This document shows positions 16,695-25,360 of a stretch of 64,000 nt of DNA, piece by piece; position 1 is the stretch's first letter, and every line of letters begins with the position of its first letter. Origin of the DNA: Candidatus Sulfopaludibacter sp. SbA3 (lineage in GTDB: Bacteria > Acidobacteriota > Vicinamibacteria > Vicinamibacterales > UBA2999). A program made the translations under genes and the position numbers. The notes under the pieces are model-generated. The model was not told the DNA's origin and did not search any database. It saw only the letters and a program-made list of their open reading frames with translations. The stretch spans positions 90,111-154,110 of the forward strand of contig CAMDNQ010000007.1 of NCBI GenBank assembly GCA_945903265.1, in the 5' to 3' direction.

Positions 16695-17321
16695 CTAGAA
16701 CAGCAGGCTGACGGCCGTAACCGCTAGACCTGCAAGGAGTAACCACAAAGACGCCGCGCCCGCCGTCCCACCGCCAGCAACCGGCGAGTCGCTTGGAGGA
16801 AACCCTGGAGGCGGGGGGAGCGACGCACCAATTCGCTGCTGGCCGGTGAACGCCGCGCCAAGCGCGGCCAGAAGTAGTCCCCAGCTTGCCGCGATGCAGG
16901 CACGGGCTGCGGCTGACTCGCCGACGAACCCGGCGCCGAGCATCACGACCGACGCAATCCACCCGATCATGGCGGCGCCGGCCACGAGCCGGAGCCGCGC
17001 GAGCTCCCGGTCCGCCGCCTGCCGCCGGAGCTCCAGTCCGAGCGCCGCTTCCGAGCGACGGCGCTGGTCGTCTATCTGTGACCGCTCGAGTTCGAGGCGC
17101 GCGTGATCGCGGTCGAAGGCCTCTTTCAGGGCCGCCACGACGACGCCGGCCAGACGGGCTTCAAGCGGTCCACCTGGGCCCTGGGCCGCAGATGCGGGCG
17201 GCAGCGAAGGCGCGTGCTGAATGGACCTGGGCCGCTCGTCCCGCGGGGGCATGAAATGCTTCGCGGCCTCGCGAAGCGCGAACAGCGCGTCGACCGCTTT
17301 CATCAGAGTGTCGGCTTTCAC
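16695..17321 (-). CDS. Hypothetical membrane protein with coiled coil
   Basis: 208 residues. An N-terminal soluble region holds a charged helix (ALKEAFDRDHARLELERSQI...RRQAADRELARLRL) likely to form a coiled coil, then two close helices (GAAMIGWIASVVMLGAGF; ACIAASWGLLLAALGAAF), a proline/glycine linker and a last helix at the C-terminus. Not recognised. It is 13 bp from both its neighbours (16681 and 17335), so it may be an operon member with the M61 gene upstream. Confidence 0.6.
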   Translation of the reverse strand: MKADTLMKAVDALFALREAAKHFMPPRDERPRSIQHAPSLPPASAAQGPGGPLEARLAGVVVAALKEAFDRDHARLELERSQIDDQRRRSEAALGLELRRQAADRELARLRLVAGAAMIGWIASVVMLGAGFVGESAAARACIAASWGLLLAALGAAFTGQQRIGASLPPPPGFPPSDSPVAGGGTAGAASLWLLLAGLAVTAVSLLF

Positions 17322-17334
17322 AGGGTGTCCCGCT

Positions 17335-19200
17335 TCAAAAGGTGTTCCGTGAACCCGAGCTCAGCCATCCGTCACGCAGCCGCCGCTGTTCCGCTGTCAG
17401 CGTGCCTCCGGCGCGCTCCACCGTCAGCACCTCGATACGCGGGTCGGCCGCCAGTCTCAGCGTGCTGGTCACGCGGCTGCCGCGCCGTTCGAAGACGAGG
17501 GCGATCTGGTCTCCAGGCCGGCCGTTCGCAATGCCGCGCTCGACATCGTCCGCGGTCCGTACTTCAGCGCCGTCGACTGCCAGAATGATGTCGTCGCGCT
17601 CCAACCCGGCGGCGTAGGCCGGCGACCCGAAGGGGACAGCCGATATCACCCGGGGCCTTCCCTGGACTTCCTGGAGGCGAAGCTGACCCGCGTAGCCGGC
17701 CGTCGGCGCCGCCTGCCGCATCACAAACCCGACGCGGCGCAGCAACGCCTCGTAGTCGACGACGTCGTGGCCCTGGATGAATCGCGCAAAGAACTGGTCG
17801 GCGAATGCGGCGTCGCCGGCGACCGACGCCAGAGCCGCCTTGAGATCCGCCATCGTGTAAGGGGCATCGACATACCCGGGGCGCGTGCTCTTTGATCGGC
17901 CATGCCGCGTCCAGAGCGCGCGCATGAAATCGTCCAGCGTCGTCTTCCCGCTGCTTCGGTCGCGAAGCGTCAGGTCGAGCCCGAGACCTATCGCCTCTCC
18001 CCACGTGTAGTACGAGATGAACGTGTTGTCGAAGGCGGTGCGGTCGATGGCGGCAGCGGCATCCACAAAAGGAGCAAGCCGGCTCATCTCCTCGGCCGTG
18101 CGGACCGTTCGACCCGGATTGTTGCGGACCGTGTTGACGACGCCTGTGAACTCGTCCGCCAGTTCGTCGGCCGCCATGAGCCCCGCCCGCGCCATGATCA
18201 GCGGGCCGTAATAGCTGGTGAATCCTTCGGCCAGCCACAGCTCCCCCGACATGTTCGCATCGTCGAAATTGAACGGCTCGAGAGAACGGGGCCGGATGCG
18301 TTCGACGTTCCAGCTGTGGAAGAACTCGTGCGAGACGGTGTCGAGCAGGCCGATCCGGTTGGAGCGGATCGAGCTTCCGCTCGTGAGGATCGTGCTGTTG
18401 CGATGCTCCATGCCGTCGCCTGACGCCCATGGCAGGTAATCGGCGATGAACGTGTACGTGCCGGCGTCGAACGCGGCGTACTCACCAAAGACGTGCCGCG
18501 CTTCCGCGACGATGCGCTGGACGTCGCCGGCAAAGGCGTCGAGCTCCGCATCGGTGCCCGTGTGGTGCACGGCAAGACGGAACGTCGCACCGTTGACGCC
18601 CGGCGGCGTCACCGTCCGCACCGCGTGGGCGCTGACCTCGGTCGGACTGTCCATCAGGTACTGAAGGTTTGGAGCCGTGAATGTGAACGCGTCCGGGCCC
18701 GGCATCAGCTGCGTCGCGACGCGCCAGTTGGAACCGGTGGGCACGCTGAACGTCAGGGTGGCCGGACGCTCTTCAAGCCCGCGTGCCCACATCACGGCAG
18801 CCGGCATGTTGATGTGCGCGTGCGTACTGTCGACGGCGAGATACGTGCCGTCGATGCGGTCGCCAAAGATGCGATACGTCACGCGAACGGCCCCCGAGTG
18901 CGACGGGACGGTCCACTGATGGGGATCGGGTCTGGTGACGGCAAGCGCGCGGCCCGCCGTGTCGGTGACGCGCACGTCGATGATGTTCTTCGCGAACTCG
19001 TGGACGGCGTAGCGGCCCGGCGAGGACCGGCTCATCCGCAGCTCGAGCGGGCCAGCCGGCAGATCGGCGAAGCTAACATCGACCTGCATCCACCGGTGCT
19101 CGGGCTCGGGAAATGAAAACCGGTAACTCACCGGCGCCTGCGCGGCAGCCGGGAGTACGCTGCCGACGAGGATGAGAACGACTGGAAGGAGGCGTCGCAT
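17335..19200 (-). CDS. M61 family glycyl aminopeptidase with PDZ domain (second copy)
   Basis: About 621 residues from MRRLLPVVLILVGSVLPAAAQ, a clear signal peptide. It has the M61 core SHEFFHSWNVERIRPRSLEPF (HExxH) and WLAEGFTSYYGPL (third ligand), and a C-terminal PDZ domain near QGRPRVISAVPFGSPAYAAG. It is distinct in sequence from the copy at 8876-10720. The ATG at 19200 shares a base with the TTG start of the divergent 2H gene, leaving no separate promoter space. The first 13 residues of the longer frame were rejected as lacking signal character. Confidence 0.9.
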   Translation of the reverse strand: MRRLLPVVLILVGSVLPAAAQAPVSYRFSFPEPEHRWMQVDVSFADLPAGPLELRMSRSSPGRYAVHEFAKNIIDVRVTDTAGRALAVTRPDPHQWTVPSHSGAVRVTYRIFGDRIDGTYLAVDSTHAHINMPAAVMWARGLEERPATLTFSVPTGSNWRVATQLMPGPDAFTFTAPNLQYLMDSPTEVSAHAVRTVTPPGVNGATFRLAVHHTGTDAELDAFAGDVQRIVAEARHVFGEYAAFDAGTYTFIADYLPWASGDGMEHRNSTILTSGSSIRSNRIGLLDTVSHEFFHSWNVERIRPRSLEPFNFDDANMSGELWLAEGFTSYYGPLIMARAGLMAADELADEFTGVVNTVRNNPGRTVRTAEEMSRLAPFVDAAAAIDRTAFDNTFISYYTWGEAIGLGLDLTLRDRSSGKTTLDDFMRALWTRHGRSKSTRPGYVDAPYTMADLKAALASVAGDAAFADQFFARFIQGHDVVDYEALLRRVGFVMRQAAPTAGYAGQLRLQEVQGRPRVISAVPFGSPAYAAGLERDDIILAVDGAEVRTADDVERGIANGRPGDQIALVFERRGSRVTSTLRLAADPRIEVLTVERAGGTLTAEQRRLRDGWLSSGSRNTF

Positions 19201-19793
19201 TGGCACAGGTGCTCGCGCTCGACGTTGCCATTCTGCCACCGACCGCGGTTGCCGATCGAGCCATTCGACTGAGCGCCGCGCTCCCCCCGGCGGAGTCGCA
19301 TGGCCTGCTTCTCGACGGGGATCGCCTGCCGCACATCACACTCACACAGCAGTTCGTGGCGGTCGAGGAGCTCCACGCCATCTACTACCGGCTTGATGCC
19401 GTCCTTCACGCCCATCCACCACTCTCGCTCACCGTTACTGGCGGCGGGCGCGGAGGCAGCTCGGTCTGGATGCAGATCGACCGGACCGACGCGCTGCTCC
19501 AGCTGCACGAGCGGTTGATGGAGACGCTACGTGGATTCGAGAGGCCCGGGGCCACGGCCTCGGCCTTTGTCGACGGAGACGCGCGGGTGGGCGACGTGAT
19601 GTGGGTGACTGGCTACCGGCTGAAGTCGGCGCTGCACGCCTACAACCCGCACATCACCCTCGGTCACGCCAAACTGCCGCCGCAGGTGGAGCCGATTGCG
19701 TTCGAGGCCACAACCGTGGCCGCGTGTCATCTGGGGAGATTCTGTTCTTGCCGGCGTGTGCTGCAAAGTTGGACGCTGGGACGCGCAGGCTGA
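19200..19793 (+). CDS. 2H phosphoesterase / 2'-5' RNA ligase-like protein
   Basis: 197 residues. Two H-x-T/S-type motifs, LPHITLTQQF and NPHITLGHAK, define the 2H superfamily, which acts on cyclic phosphates or 2'-5' RNA linkages. The start is TTG at 19200; a GTG at 19209 would also serve. The final codons, RAG and TGA, are provided by a palindromic repeat, the same as in the convergent hemH. Confidence 0.8.
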   Translation: MAQVLALDVAILPPTAVADRAIRLSAALPPAESHGLLLDGDRLPHITLTQQFVAVEELHAIYYRLDAVLHAHPPLSLTVTGGGRGGSSVWMQIDRTDALLQLHERLMETLRGFERPGATASAFVDGDARVGDVMWVTGYRLKSALHAYNPHITLGHAKLPPQVEPIAFEATTVAACHLGRFCSCRRVLQSWTLGRAG

Positions 19794-19850
19794 AGCCTGC
19801 GCTCTGCACACGGCAGATGTCTGATGTAGAGCGCGGGCTTCAGCCTGCGC
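19783..19850. repeat. Pair of inverted REP-like palindromes between convergent genes
   Basis: First copy GCGCAGGCT-GA-AGCCTGCGC at 19783-19802, a perfect 9-bp stem with a 2-base loop. Second copy at 19831-19850, GCGCGGGCT-TC-AGCCTGCGC, is the first in reverse orientation with one mismatch. Each is followed on its own 3' side by TCTGC or TCTAC. The stops of the 2H gene (19791-19793) and hemH (19840-19842) lie inside the two copies. The elements may also act as bidirectional terminators. Confidence 0.85.
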
Positions 19851-20811
19851 GGACAACCGGCAGGGTCGGTCGCGCGAGCGTCCGCAGCACCATGTCCGCC
19901 ATCATGTCGAGGAACAGCGGATCGTCGTTCACCGCTTCCGCCCGCGCCACCGGCAGCCCGATCTCACGGCAGACATCCGCCGCTTCGCGATCGAGGTCGT
20001 ACAGCACCTCGATGTGGTCGCACACAAATCCGATGGGACATAGCACCGCGGCCTGCAGTCCGCGCGCCCGTTCCGCTCGAAGGTAGGCGCAGACGTCCGG
20101 CTCGAGCCATGGATCGTCGGGACGGCCACTGCGGCTCTGGAACACGACCGTCCAGTCACTGACGCCGAGCTTCGCGGCTACGAACCGTCCCGACTCGCGG
20201 AGCTGCTCCGCATATCGCGACGCATCCGCCATCGATGTCGGAATGCTATGCGCAGTAAAGACGAGGCGCGCTGCGGACCGCAGGTCCTGCGGCAGGCGCT
20301 CCAGCGCCGCCCGGATATGACGCACGTTGACCTCAACGAACAACGGATGGTCGAACCAGCTCCCGACGTAGGTGACGTCGATGTCGCCGCCGGTTGCCTC
20401 CCGCAGCTGCGCCCGCGCATCGGCGACGTTCTCCCGGTACTGCTGGCAGCTCGAATACGAATGATGCGGCGCCGCAATGAATCCAATCGCGTGGCGCCGG
20501 CCGGCCTGGTGCATCGCCTTGAGCGTGTCCGGCAGCAGCGGGTGCCAGTTACGCATGCCGATGTAGACGGGCAGCGGATGCCCTGCTGTCGCCAGTCGCG
20601 CCGACAGGCCAGCAGCCTGTCGCTCTGTCAGCGCGGTAATGGGCGAGACGCCGCCAAAGAGTTCGTAGTGGTGGGCGACTTCTTCGACGCGCTGAGGAGT
20701 GACGCGCCGCCCTTTCAGTACGCGTTCAAGAAAGGGGCGGATGTCGGCGGGACCGTTGGGTCCGCCGAACGCCACCACCAGCACGCTGTCAATGGGCGCG
20801 GCTGGCTGCAA
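19840..20811 (-). CDS. hemH: Ferrochelatase
   Basis: 323 residues. Inserts Fe2+ into porphyrin, the last or near-last step of haem synthesis. Typical features are AFGGPNGPADIRPFL at the N-terminus, FTAHSIPTSMAD with the catalytic His, and LCPIGFVCDHIEVLYDLD with the acidic metal-path residues. No C-terminal membrane anchor. The start overlaps pdxA's end by 23 bases. Its C-terminal RAG-stop comes from a REP-like palindrome. Two haem-using complexes are encoded in the window. Confidence 0.94.
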   Translation of the reverse strand: MQPAAPIDSVLVVAFGGPNGPADIRPFLERVLKGRRVTPQRVEEVAHHYELFGGVSPITALTERQAAGLSARLATAGHPLPVYIGMRNWHPLLPDTLKAMHQAGRRHAIGFIAAPHHSYSSCQQYRENVADARAQLREATGGDIDVTYVGSWFDHPLFVEVNVRHIRAALERLPQDLRSAARLVFTAHSIPTSMADASRYAEQLRESGRFVAAKLGVSDWTVVFQSRSGRPDDPWLEPDVCAYLRAERARGLQAAVLCPIGFVCDHIEVLYDLDREAADVCREIGLPVARAEAVNDDPLFLDMMADMVLRTLARPTLPVVRAG

Positions 20812-21787
20812 GATGTGCCGCGAGCCGAAGCGCGAATTCCAGCGCTCCGGGATCCGCCTTTCCCTGCCCCACGATGTCGAACGCGGTTCCGTGCGCGGGC
20901 GTCGCGAACACGGTCTTGAGTCCGGCGGTGACGGTGACGCCCTTGTTGAATCCCAGGAGCTTCGTCGCGATCTGTCCCTGGTCGTGGTACATCATCACCA
21001 CGCCGTCGAACTCGCCGCGCTTCGCGCGCAGGAAGATCGTGTCGGACGAGATCGGACCGACGGCGCCAATCCCCTGACTGCGCAGCCTGTCGACCGTCGG
21101 CCGGATGATGCGGATCTCGTCGTCGCCGAAGAGACCGTTTTCACCGCAGTGAGGATTCAGGGCGGCCACGCCAATCCGAGGCGGATTCTTGCCGAGCGCG
21201 CGCAGCGTCGCATCGGCGAGACGCACCGCCGACTCGATCCGCTCCGGCGTGATGAGCGTCAGCGCTTCTCTGAGCGACACGTGTGACGTGACGCGAAACG
21301 TGGCGAACTCCGGGATCACGTTCATCTCGCCGAAGAAGCCTTCGTGGTTCGTCAGCTTCGCGAACATCTGGTGTTCGTCGGGGAAATGCCACCCGCCGCG
21401 ATGGAGCGCGCCTTTATTGAGCGGGGCGAAGCAGATGCCATCCAGCTTCCCGGCCAGTGCGAGGTCGATCATCGTTTTCAGGGTGTCGCCGGTCAGGCGT
21501 CCGGAGACGTCAGATGCTTCGCCGCGCGGGAACGACGCCGGGTCGATGTTTCCCAGATCCAGCACGGAAATCGTGTCGGGCTGCCACCGGACATCCTCCA
21601 TCCGGCTGTACGCCTGATACGGAAGCTGCACGCCGGCGTCCCGCATCCCGAGCTCCAGGACGCGCGCGTCCCCGACGACGACGACTCGGGCGACGTCGTG
21701 GGCGGCGCCGGCGTCGAGCACCTTGACGGCCACTTCAGGCCCGATGCCGGTGGCGTCGCCAAGCATCAATCCGATGAGCGGGTGCAT
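20789..21787 (-). CDS. pdxA: 4-hydroxythreonine-4-phosphate dehydrogenase family (PdxA/PdxA2)
   Basis: 332 residues from ATG 21787; ATG 21796 is an alternative. Features: LIGLMLGDATGIGPEV at the N-terminus (PdxA has GDPAGIGPE), GLNPHCGENG-like ALNPHCGENGLFG, and VVMMYHDQGQIATKLLGF with a metal His. Classical PdxA acts in pyridoxal phosphate synthesis; PdxA2 members act on threonate or erythronate phosphates. Neighbouring MmgE/PrpD-type catabolism and the variant GDATGIGPE leave specificity open. The gene is divergent from the 21845 gene. Confidence 0.88.
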   Translation of the reverse strand: MHPLIGLMLGDATGIGPEVAVKVLDAGAAHDVARVVVVGDARVLELGMRDAGVQLPYQAYSRMEDVRWQPDTISVLDLGNIDPASFPRGEASDVSGRLTGDTLKTMIDLALAGKLDGICFAPLNKGALHRGGWHFPDEHQMFAKLTNHEGFFGEMNVIPEFATFRVTSHVSLREALTLITPERIESAVRLADATLRALGKNPPRIGVAALNPHCGENGLFGDDEIRIIRPTVDRLRSQGIGAVGPISSDTIFLRAKRGEFDGVVMMYHDQGQIATKLLGFNKGVTVTAGLKTVFATPAHGTAFDIVGQGKADPGALEFALRLAAHLAASRAH

Positions 21788-21844
21788 CCGATGCATCTTG
21801 CCATGCTTGAGGCAGGATCGCGATCCGATGTAGCCTCAGATTTC

Positions 21845-23278
21845 ATGTCCAACGAAACCCACGCAACCGCTGCAGTCATCGATTACGTTACCAAGACCTC
21901 GCTGGACTCCTTTCCCGCCGAGGCCATTTCCCTGGCGAGACAGTGCGTCATCGATGGCATGGGCGTCATCCTGGCCGGCTCCGCCTTGCACGGATCGGCC
22001 ATCGTCCGCGACTACGTCAAGGCAGGCAACGAGAGTGGCCAGTCCACCGTGATTGGCGGCGAGACATTCACGTGCCGCACGGCGTCGGCGGCGCTGATTA
22101 ACGCCACCGCCGGCCATGCGCTTGATTTCGACGACACGCAGCTGTCGTCGTCGCCGGATCGGATCTTCGGCCTCCTCACCCACCCGACCATCCCTCCGCT
22201 GGCCGCAAGCCTTGCGGTCGGCGAGAAGCTCGGGGTCACGGGCAGGCAGTTTCTCGAGGCGTACCTCATCGGCTTCGAAGTCGAATGCAAGATGAACGAG
22301 GCGATCGATCCGACGCACTACAAGAACGGATTCCATTCGTCCGGCACGTTCGGCACCTTCGGCGCGATGATCGCCGCCGCGAAGCTGTACAACCTCAACG
22401 CCGAACAGCTCGGACATGCGCTCGCGATGGCGTCGAGCATGAGCTCCGGCATCCGTCTGAATTTCGGCACGATGACGAAACCGCTCCACGTCGGACGCGC
22501 AGCGCAGAACGGCGTGATGGCCGCGGAGCTGGCCAAGCTCGGACACACCGGCGGCAAGGACGCGCTCGATAGTCCGTGGGGCTTCTATCGCGTCTTTACC
22601 CTCGGCGCCGGCTTCGTCGAGAAGTCGATTGTGGGCGCGCTCGGCAATCCGCCCAGCATTGTTTCCCCCGGCGTATCACTGAAGCCGTATCCGTGCGGGA
22701 GCCTCGGCCATCCGACGATGGATGCGATGCTGAAGCTCATAAAAGAAAACGATGTGAAGCCGGAGCAGGTGAAGGCGGTCCGGGTGCGCGCTGGTTCGAA
22801 CATCCTCAATCCGCTGCGCTACCCGTTCGCGAATACGGAGCTCGAGGCGAAGTTCTGCCTGCCGTTCATGATGTCGAGCCTCCTTCTCCGCCGGAAGGCG
22901 GGCATCCACGAGTTCACGGACGAATTCGTCAGCAGCGCGCCGGCGCAGGCGATGATGAAGAAGGTCACCACCGTGAAGGACGCCGCGATTGAAGCGCGCG
23001 GCTTCGACAAGATGCGCAGCACGATTGAGGTGGACCTCACGGACGGCAAGACGATCGTCCAGGACGCCGACGAGCGCTATCGCGGCGGCCCCGACAAGCC
23101 GTTCACCCCCGACGAGCTCCACGACAAGTTCAACGAGTGCGCAAACCTGGTGCTCAAACCCGAGGCGACGCGTGAGCTGCTGACGCAGCTGGAGTCGGTC
23201 GACAAAGCCAAGGCCATCAAGGATGTGATCGCGGTTGCGGCGAAAGGCGTGCTCCCGGGCAAGCCAGTGAGGCTGTAG
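21845..23278 (+). CDS. MmgE/PrpD family protein
   Basis: 477 residues. The family includes 2-methylcitrate dehydratase and cis-aconitate decarboxylase; many members have unknown substrates. Seen here: AGHALDFDDTQLSSSP (HALDFDD motif), FHSSGTFGTFGAMIAAAKLY, and LKPYPCGSLGHPTMDAM. A dehydratase or decarboxylase of a branched carboxylic acid is likely. No methylcitrate synthase or other prp gene is nearby. The ATG at 21845 fits the usual N-terminus; longer upstream frames lack homology. Confidence 0.88.
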   Translation: MSNETHATAAVIDYVTKTSLDSFPAEAISLARQCVIDGMGVILAGSALHGSAIVRDYVKAGNESGQSTVIGGETFTCRTASAALINATAGHALDFDDTQLSSSPDRIFGLLTHPTIPPLAASLAVGEKLGVTGRQFLEAYLIGFEVECKMNEAIDPTHYKNGFHSSGTFGTFGAMIAAAKLYNLNAEQLGHALAMASSMSSGIRLNFGTMTKPLHVGRAAQNGVMAAELAKLGHTGGKDALDSPWGFYRVFTLGAGFVEKSIVGALGNPPSIVSPGVSLKPYPCGSLGHPTMDAMLKLIKENDVKPEQVKAVRVRAGSNILNPLRYPFANTELEAKFCLPFMMSSLLLRRKAGIHEFTDEFVSSAPAQAMMKKVTTVKDAAIEARGFDKMRSTIEVDLTDGKTIVQDADERYRGGPDKPFTPDELHDKFNECANLVLKPEATRELLTQLESVDKAKAIKDVIAVAAKGVLPGKPVRL

Positions 23279-23318
23279 CATCACTCTCAGCCCGTCAGAG
23301 GTTCACGTCTGGTACCGG

Positions 23319-23981
23319 GTGACGGATCACCCGGGCGACGAGGATCTACAGGCGGCGCTGGCGCTGCTCTCCGCCGACGAACGTGCCCGGTACGGACGAT
23401 TCGTCTTCCCCGAAGATCGACGTGATTTTGCCGCAGCACACGCCCTCCTGAGGCGTGTGCTGTCGCTCTACGCGCCCGTCGCGCCGCCCGCGTGGATCTT
23501 CGACGCGCCGCCGGGCGAAAAACCGGCGCTTGTCCCCTGGCTCGGCGCCCCTCCACTCTCGTTCAACCTGTCACACACCCGCGGTCTGGTCGCGTGCGCC
23601 GTCGCACTCGATGCGGATGTCGGCGTCGACGCCGAGCGGATCGATCGGGTAGCGGACGGGGAGGACATTGCGGCGCGGTACTTCACCGCGGGAGAAACAG
23701 ATGCGCTGATGGCGTGCGACCCGCCCGGCCGAGCCACACGCTTTATCGAGCTCTGGACGCTGAAGGAGGCCTACCTGAAGGCCATCGGGCGCGGACTCGC
23801 CCGTCCGCTGAACGAGGTGGCGTTCGCGTTCGCTGCCGACGGAACGATCGCGTGGGATGTTCCGGGCGCCGCTCGCGACGAGTGGAGATTCGCGCTGTTT
23901 CCGCTGCCGAACGCCAGGATCGCCGCCGCCGTGACCTCGCCGCGCCGGACGGACTGGAGCTTCGTCTGCCGGCCGCTCTGA
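23319..23981 (+). CDS. Sfp-type 4'-phosphopantetheinyl transferase
   Basis: 220 residues. Adds the phosphopantetheine arm to carrier proteins of NRPS, PKS or fatty acid synthase. Motifs: VGVDAERIDRV (Mg-binding GxDxE type) and FIELWTLKEAYLKAIGRGL (W-x2-KEA-x3-K). It lies next to the NRPS remnant at 25361-26791, its likely substrate. The start is GTG at 23319; the frame upstream reads VHVWYR, which resembles the usual first strand, but offers no ATG/GTG/TTG before a stop at 23268. Confidence 0.92.
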   Translation: MTDHPGDEDLQAALALLSADERARYGRFVFPEDRRDFAAAHALLRRVLSLYAPVAPPAWIFDAPPGEKPALVPWLGAPPLSFNLSHTRGLVACAVALDADVGVDAERIDRVADGEDIAARYFTAGETDALMACDPPGRATRFIELWTLKEAYLKAIGRGLARPLNEVAFAFAADGTIAWDVPGAARDEWRFALFPLPNARIAAAVTSPRRTDWSFVCRPL

Positions 23982-23982
23982 G

Positions 23983-24010
23983 GTCTGCCTGAAGGCGGAC
24001 TCTACGTACC
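23983..24010 (+). repeat. REP-like palindrome after the PPTase gene
   Basis: GTCTGCCT-GA-AGGCGGAC followed by TCTACGTACC. Same layout as the elements at 19783 and 51676: stem ending CCT, loop GA, AGG stem, then a TCTAC or CCTAC flank. It lies one base after the TGA, between convergent PPTase and exporter genes. Confidence 0.75.
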
Positions 24011-24023
24011 TCTGGAATTGGGC

Positions 24024-25360
24024 CTAACTTGCCGATTTGTCTGGCCTGGTGTCGGACACGATCCGGCCAAGCTCCATCTTGATCACCCTGTCGCCGACGC
24101 TGAAGTAGCGATCGTCATGCGTCGCGACGATGAGCGTCTTGCCGCGCGCCTTGAGGTCGGGCAGCAGCGTTTCGTAGAAGAACTGGCGGAAGCTCGGGTC
24201 CTGGTCCGCCGCCCACTCGTCGAACACGTAGATCTGCTTGTCCTCGAGCAGGCTGATGACGAGCGCCAGGCGCTTCTTCTGCCCCGTCGACAGTTCCTGG
24301 TTCTCGAAGCGGCCGTCGCGCCAGCGTGTTTTCTTCTCCAGCTGCATCAGCTGCAGCAGACTGATGACCCGGCTGTCGTCGATGTTGGGCAGCCCGTACA
24401 GGCGATCGAACAGGTGGTAGTCCGAGTAGATAGCCGCAAAGAGTTCCCGATAGGCACGGTAGCCGAGGGTCCTGATGTCGATCCCGTCGAGCGAAATCGT
24501 CCCTGATGTCGGGTAGTAGAGCGCCGTCAGCAGCTTCAGCATCGTCGACTTGCCGCTGCCGTTGCCGCCGACGATGAGCAGTGTCTCGTTCTGGTGAATC
24601 GCGAGATCCATCGGCCCGAGCGTGAACGACGCGTCTCCCGAGCGGTCTCGATAGATGAATACCAGGTCCCGCGCTTCAATCCTGGTGAACGTCTCTGGCG
24701 CCTGCGCCAGTCCGGCTTCCTTCTGGCGCGCCAGCTCGCCGGCCGCTTCGAGCTCCGCCTCGAGGGCTGTGATGTTGGTCACGGCGTGGTTGGCCGCGCG
24801 CAGCACCGGAATCAGGCTGATAGTCAGCGTCAGCGGGCCGATGATGAACAGGATGGCGGCGGCAATCCGTGTGACCTGCTCCGAATAGACCTCGCTGACG
24901 GCCGGCAGCACGAACACCATGGTGCCGAGCAGCACGTAGAAGACCACCTGCGTGAAGATGAAATAGTCGGCGTAGCGCTGGCCGGTCGCCGTCTTGAGCG
25001 TCGCTACCTGCTGTGCCGTGTCACACAGGTGGGCATACAGATCGTCAGATCGCTTGGTATTCAGCTTCACTTCCTTGAAGCCGTCGAGCAGGTGGGTCAG
25101 CCCCTCGAAGAACGTGTTCTCGGCCGCCGATGCGCGCTGCAGCTCGCCCATCAGCTCCTTCCTGTTCCGGAAGTGGATGGAGACGCCGATCGCCACCAGC
25201 AGCACCGTGAGCCGGAACGCCATCGGCGACAGGATGAGGATGTAGACGAGGCTGAAGACGACCAGGACGCGCCCTGGCACGCCATGATGAGCGGCGCCGT
25301 GGCCTGCGAGATGGTCGCCGTATCGCTGTTGACGGCGGCGTACAGCCGCGTCCGGCCGAC
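24024..25360 (-). pseudogene. Cyclic-peptide/siderophore ABC exporter, truncated and frameshifted
   Basis: Resembles SyrD/PvdE-type exporters: membrane domain fused to an ATPase. ATPase motifs are intact: VGGNGSGKST (Walker A), ELSTGQKKRLAL (signature), YVFDEWAADQDP (Walker B) and VATHDDR. The open frame starts only at 25280. Just upstream, the family sequence continues in another frame (RLYAAVNSDTATISQATAPL), so one base is missing from a G-run at 25272-25274. Homology stops near 25360, where NRPS sequence on the other strand begins; about 150-170 N-terminal residues are absent. If the frameshift is an assembly error, truncation still remains. Confidence 0.8.

Noticed and set aside
19200-19240. 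Longer start of the second M61 gene at 19239
   Set aside because: It would precede the signal peptide with a basic stretch lacking a purpose and overlap the divergent gene.
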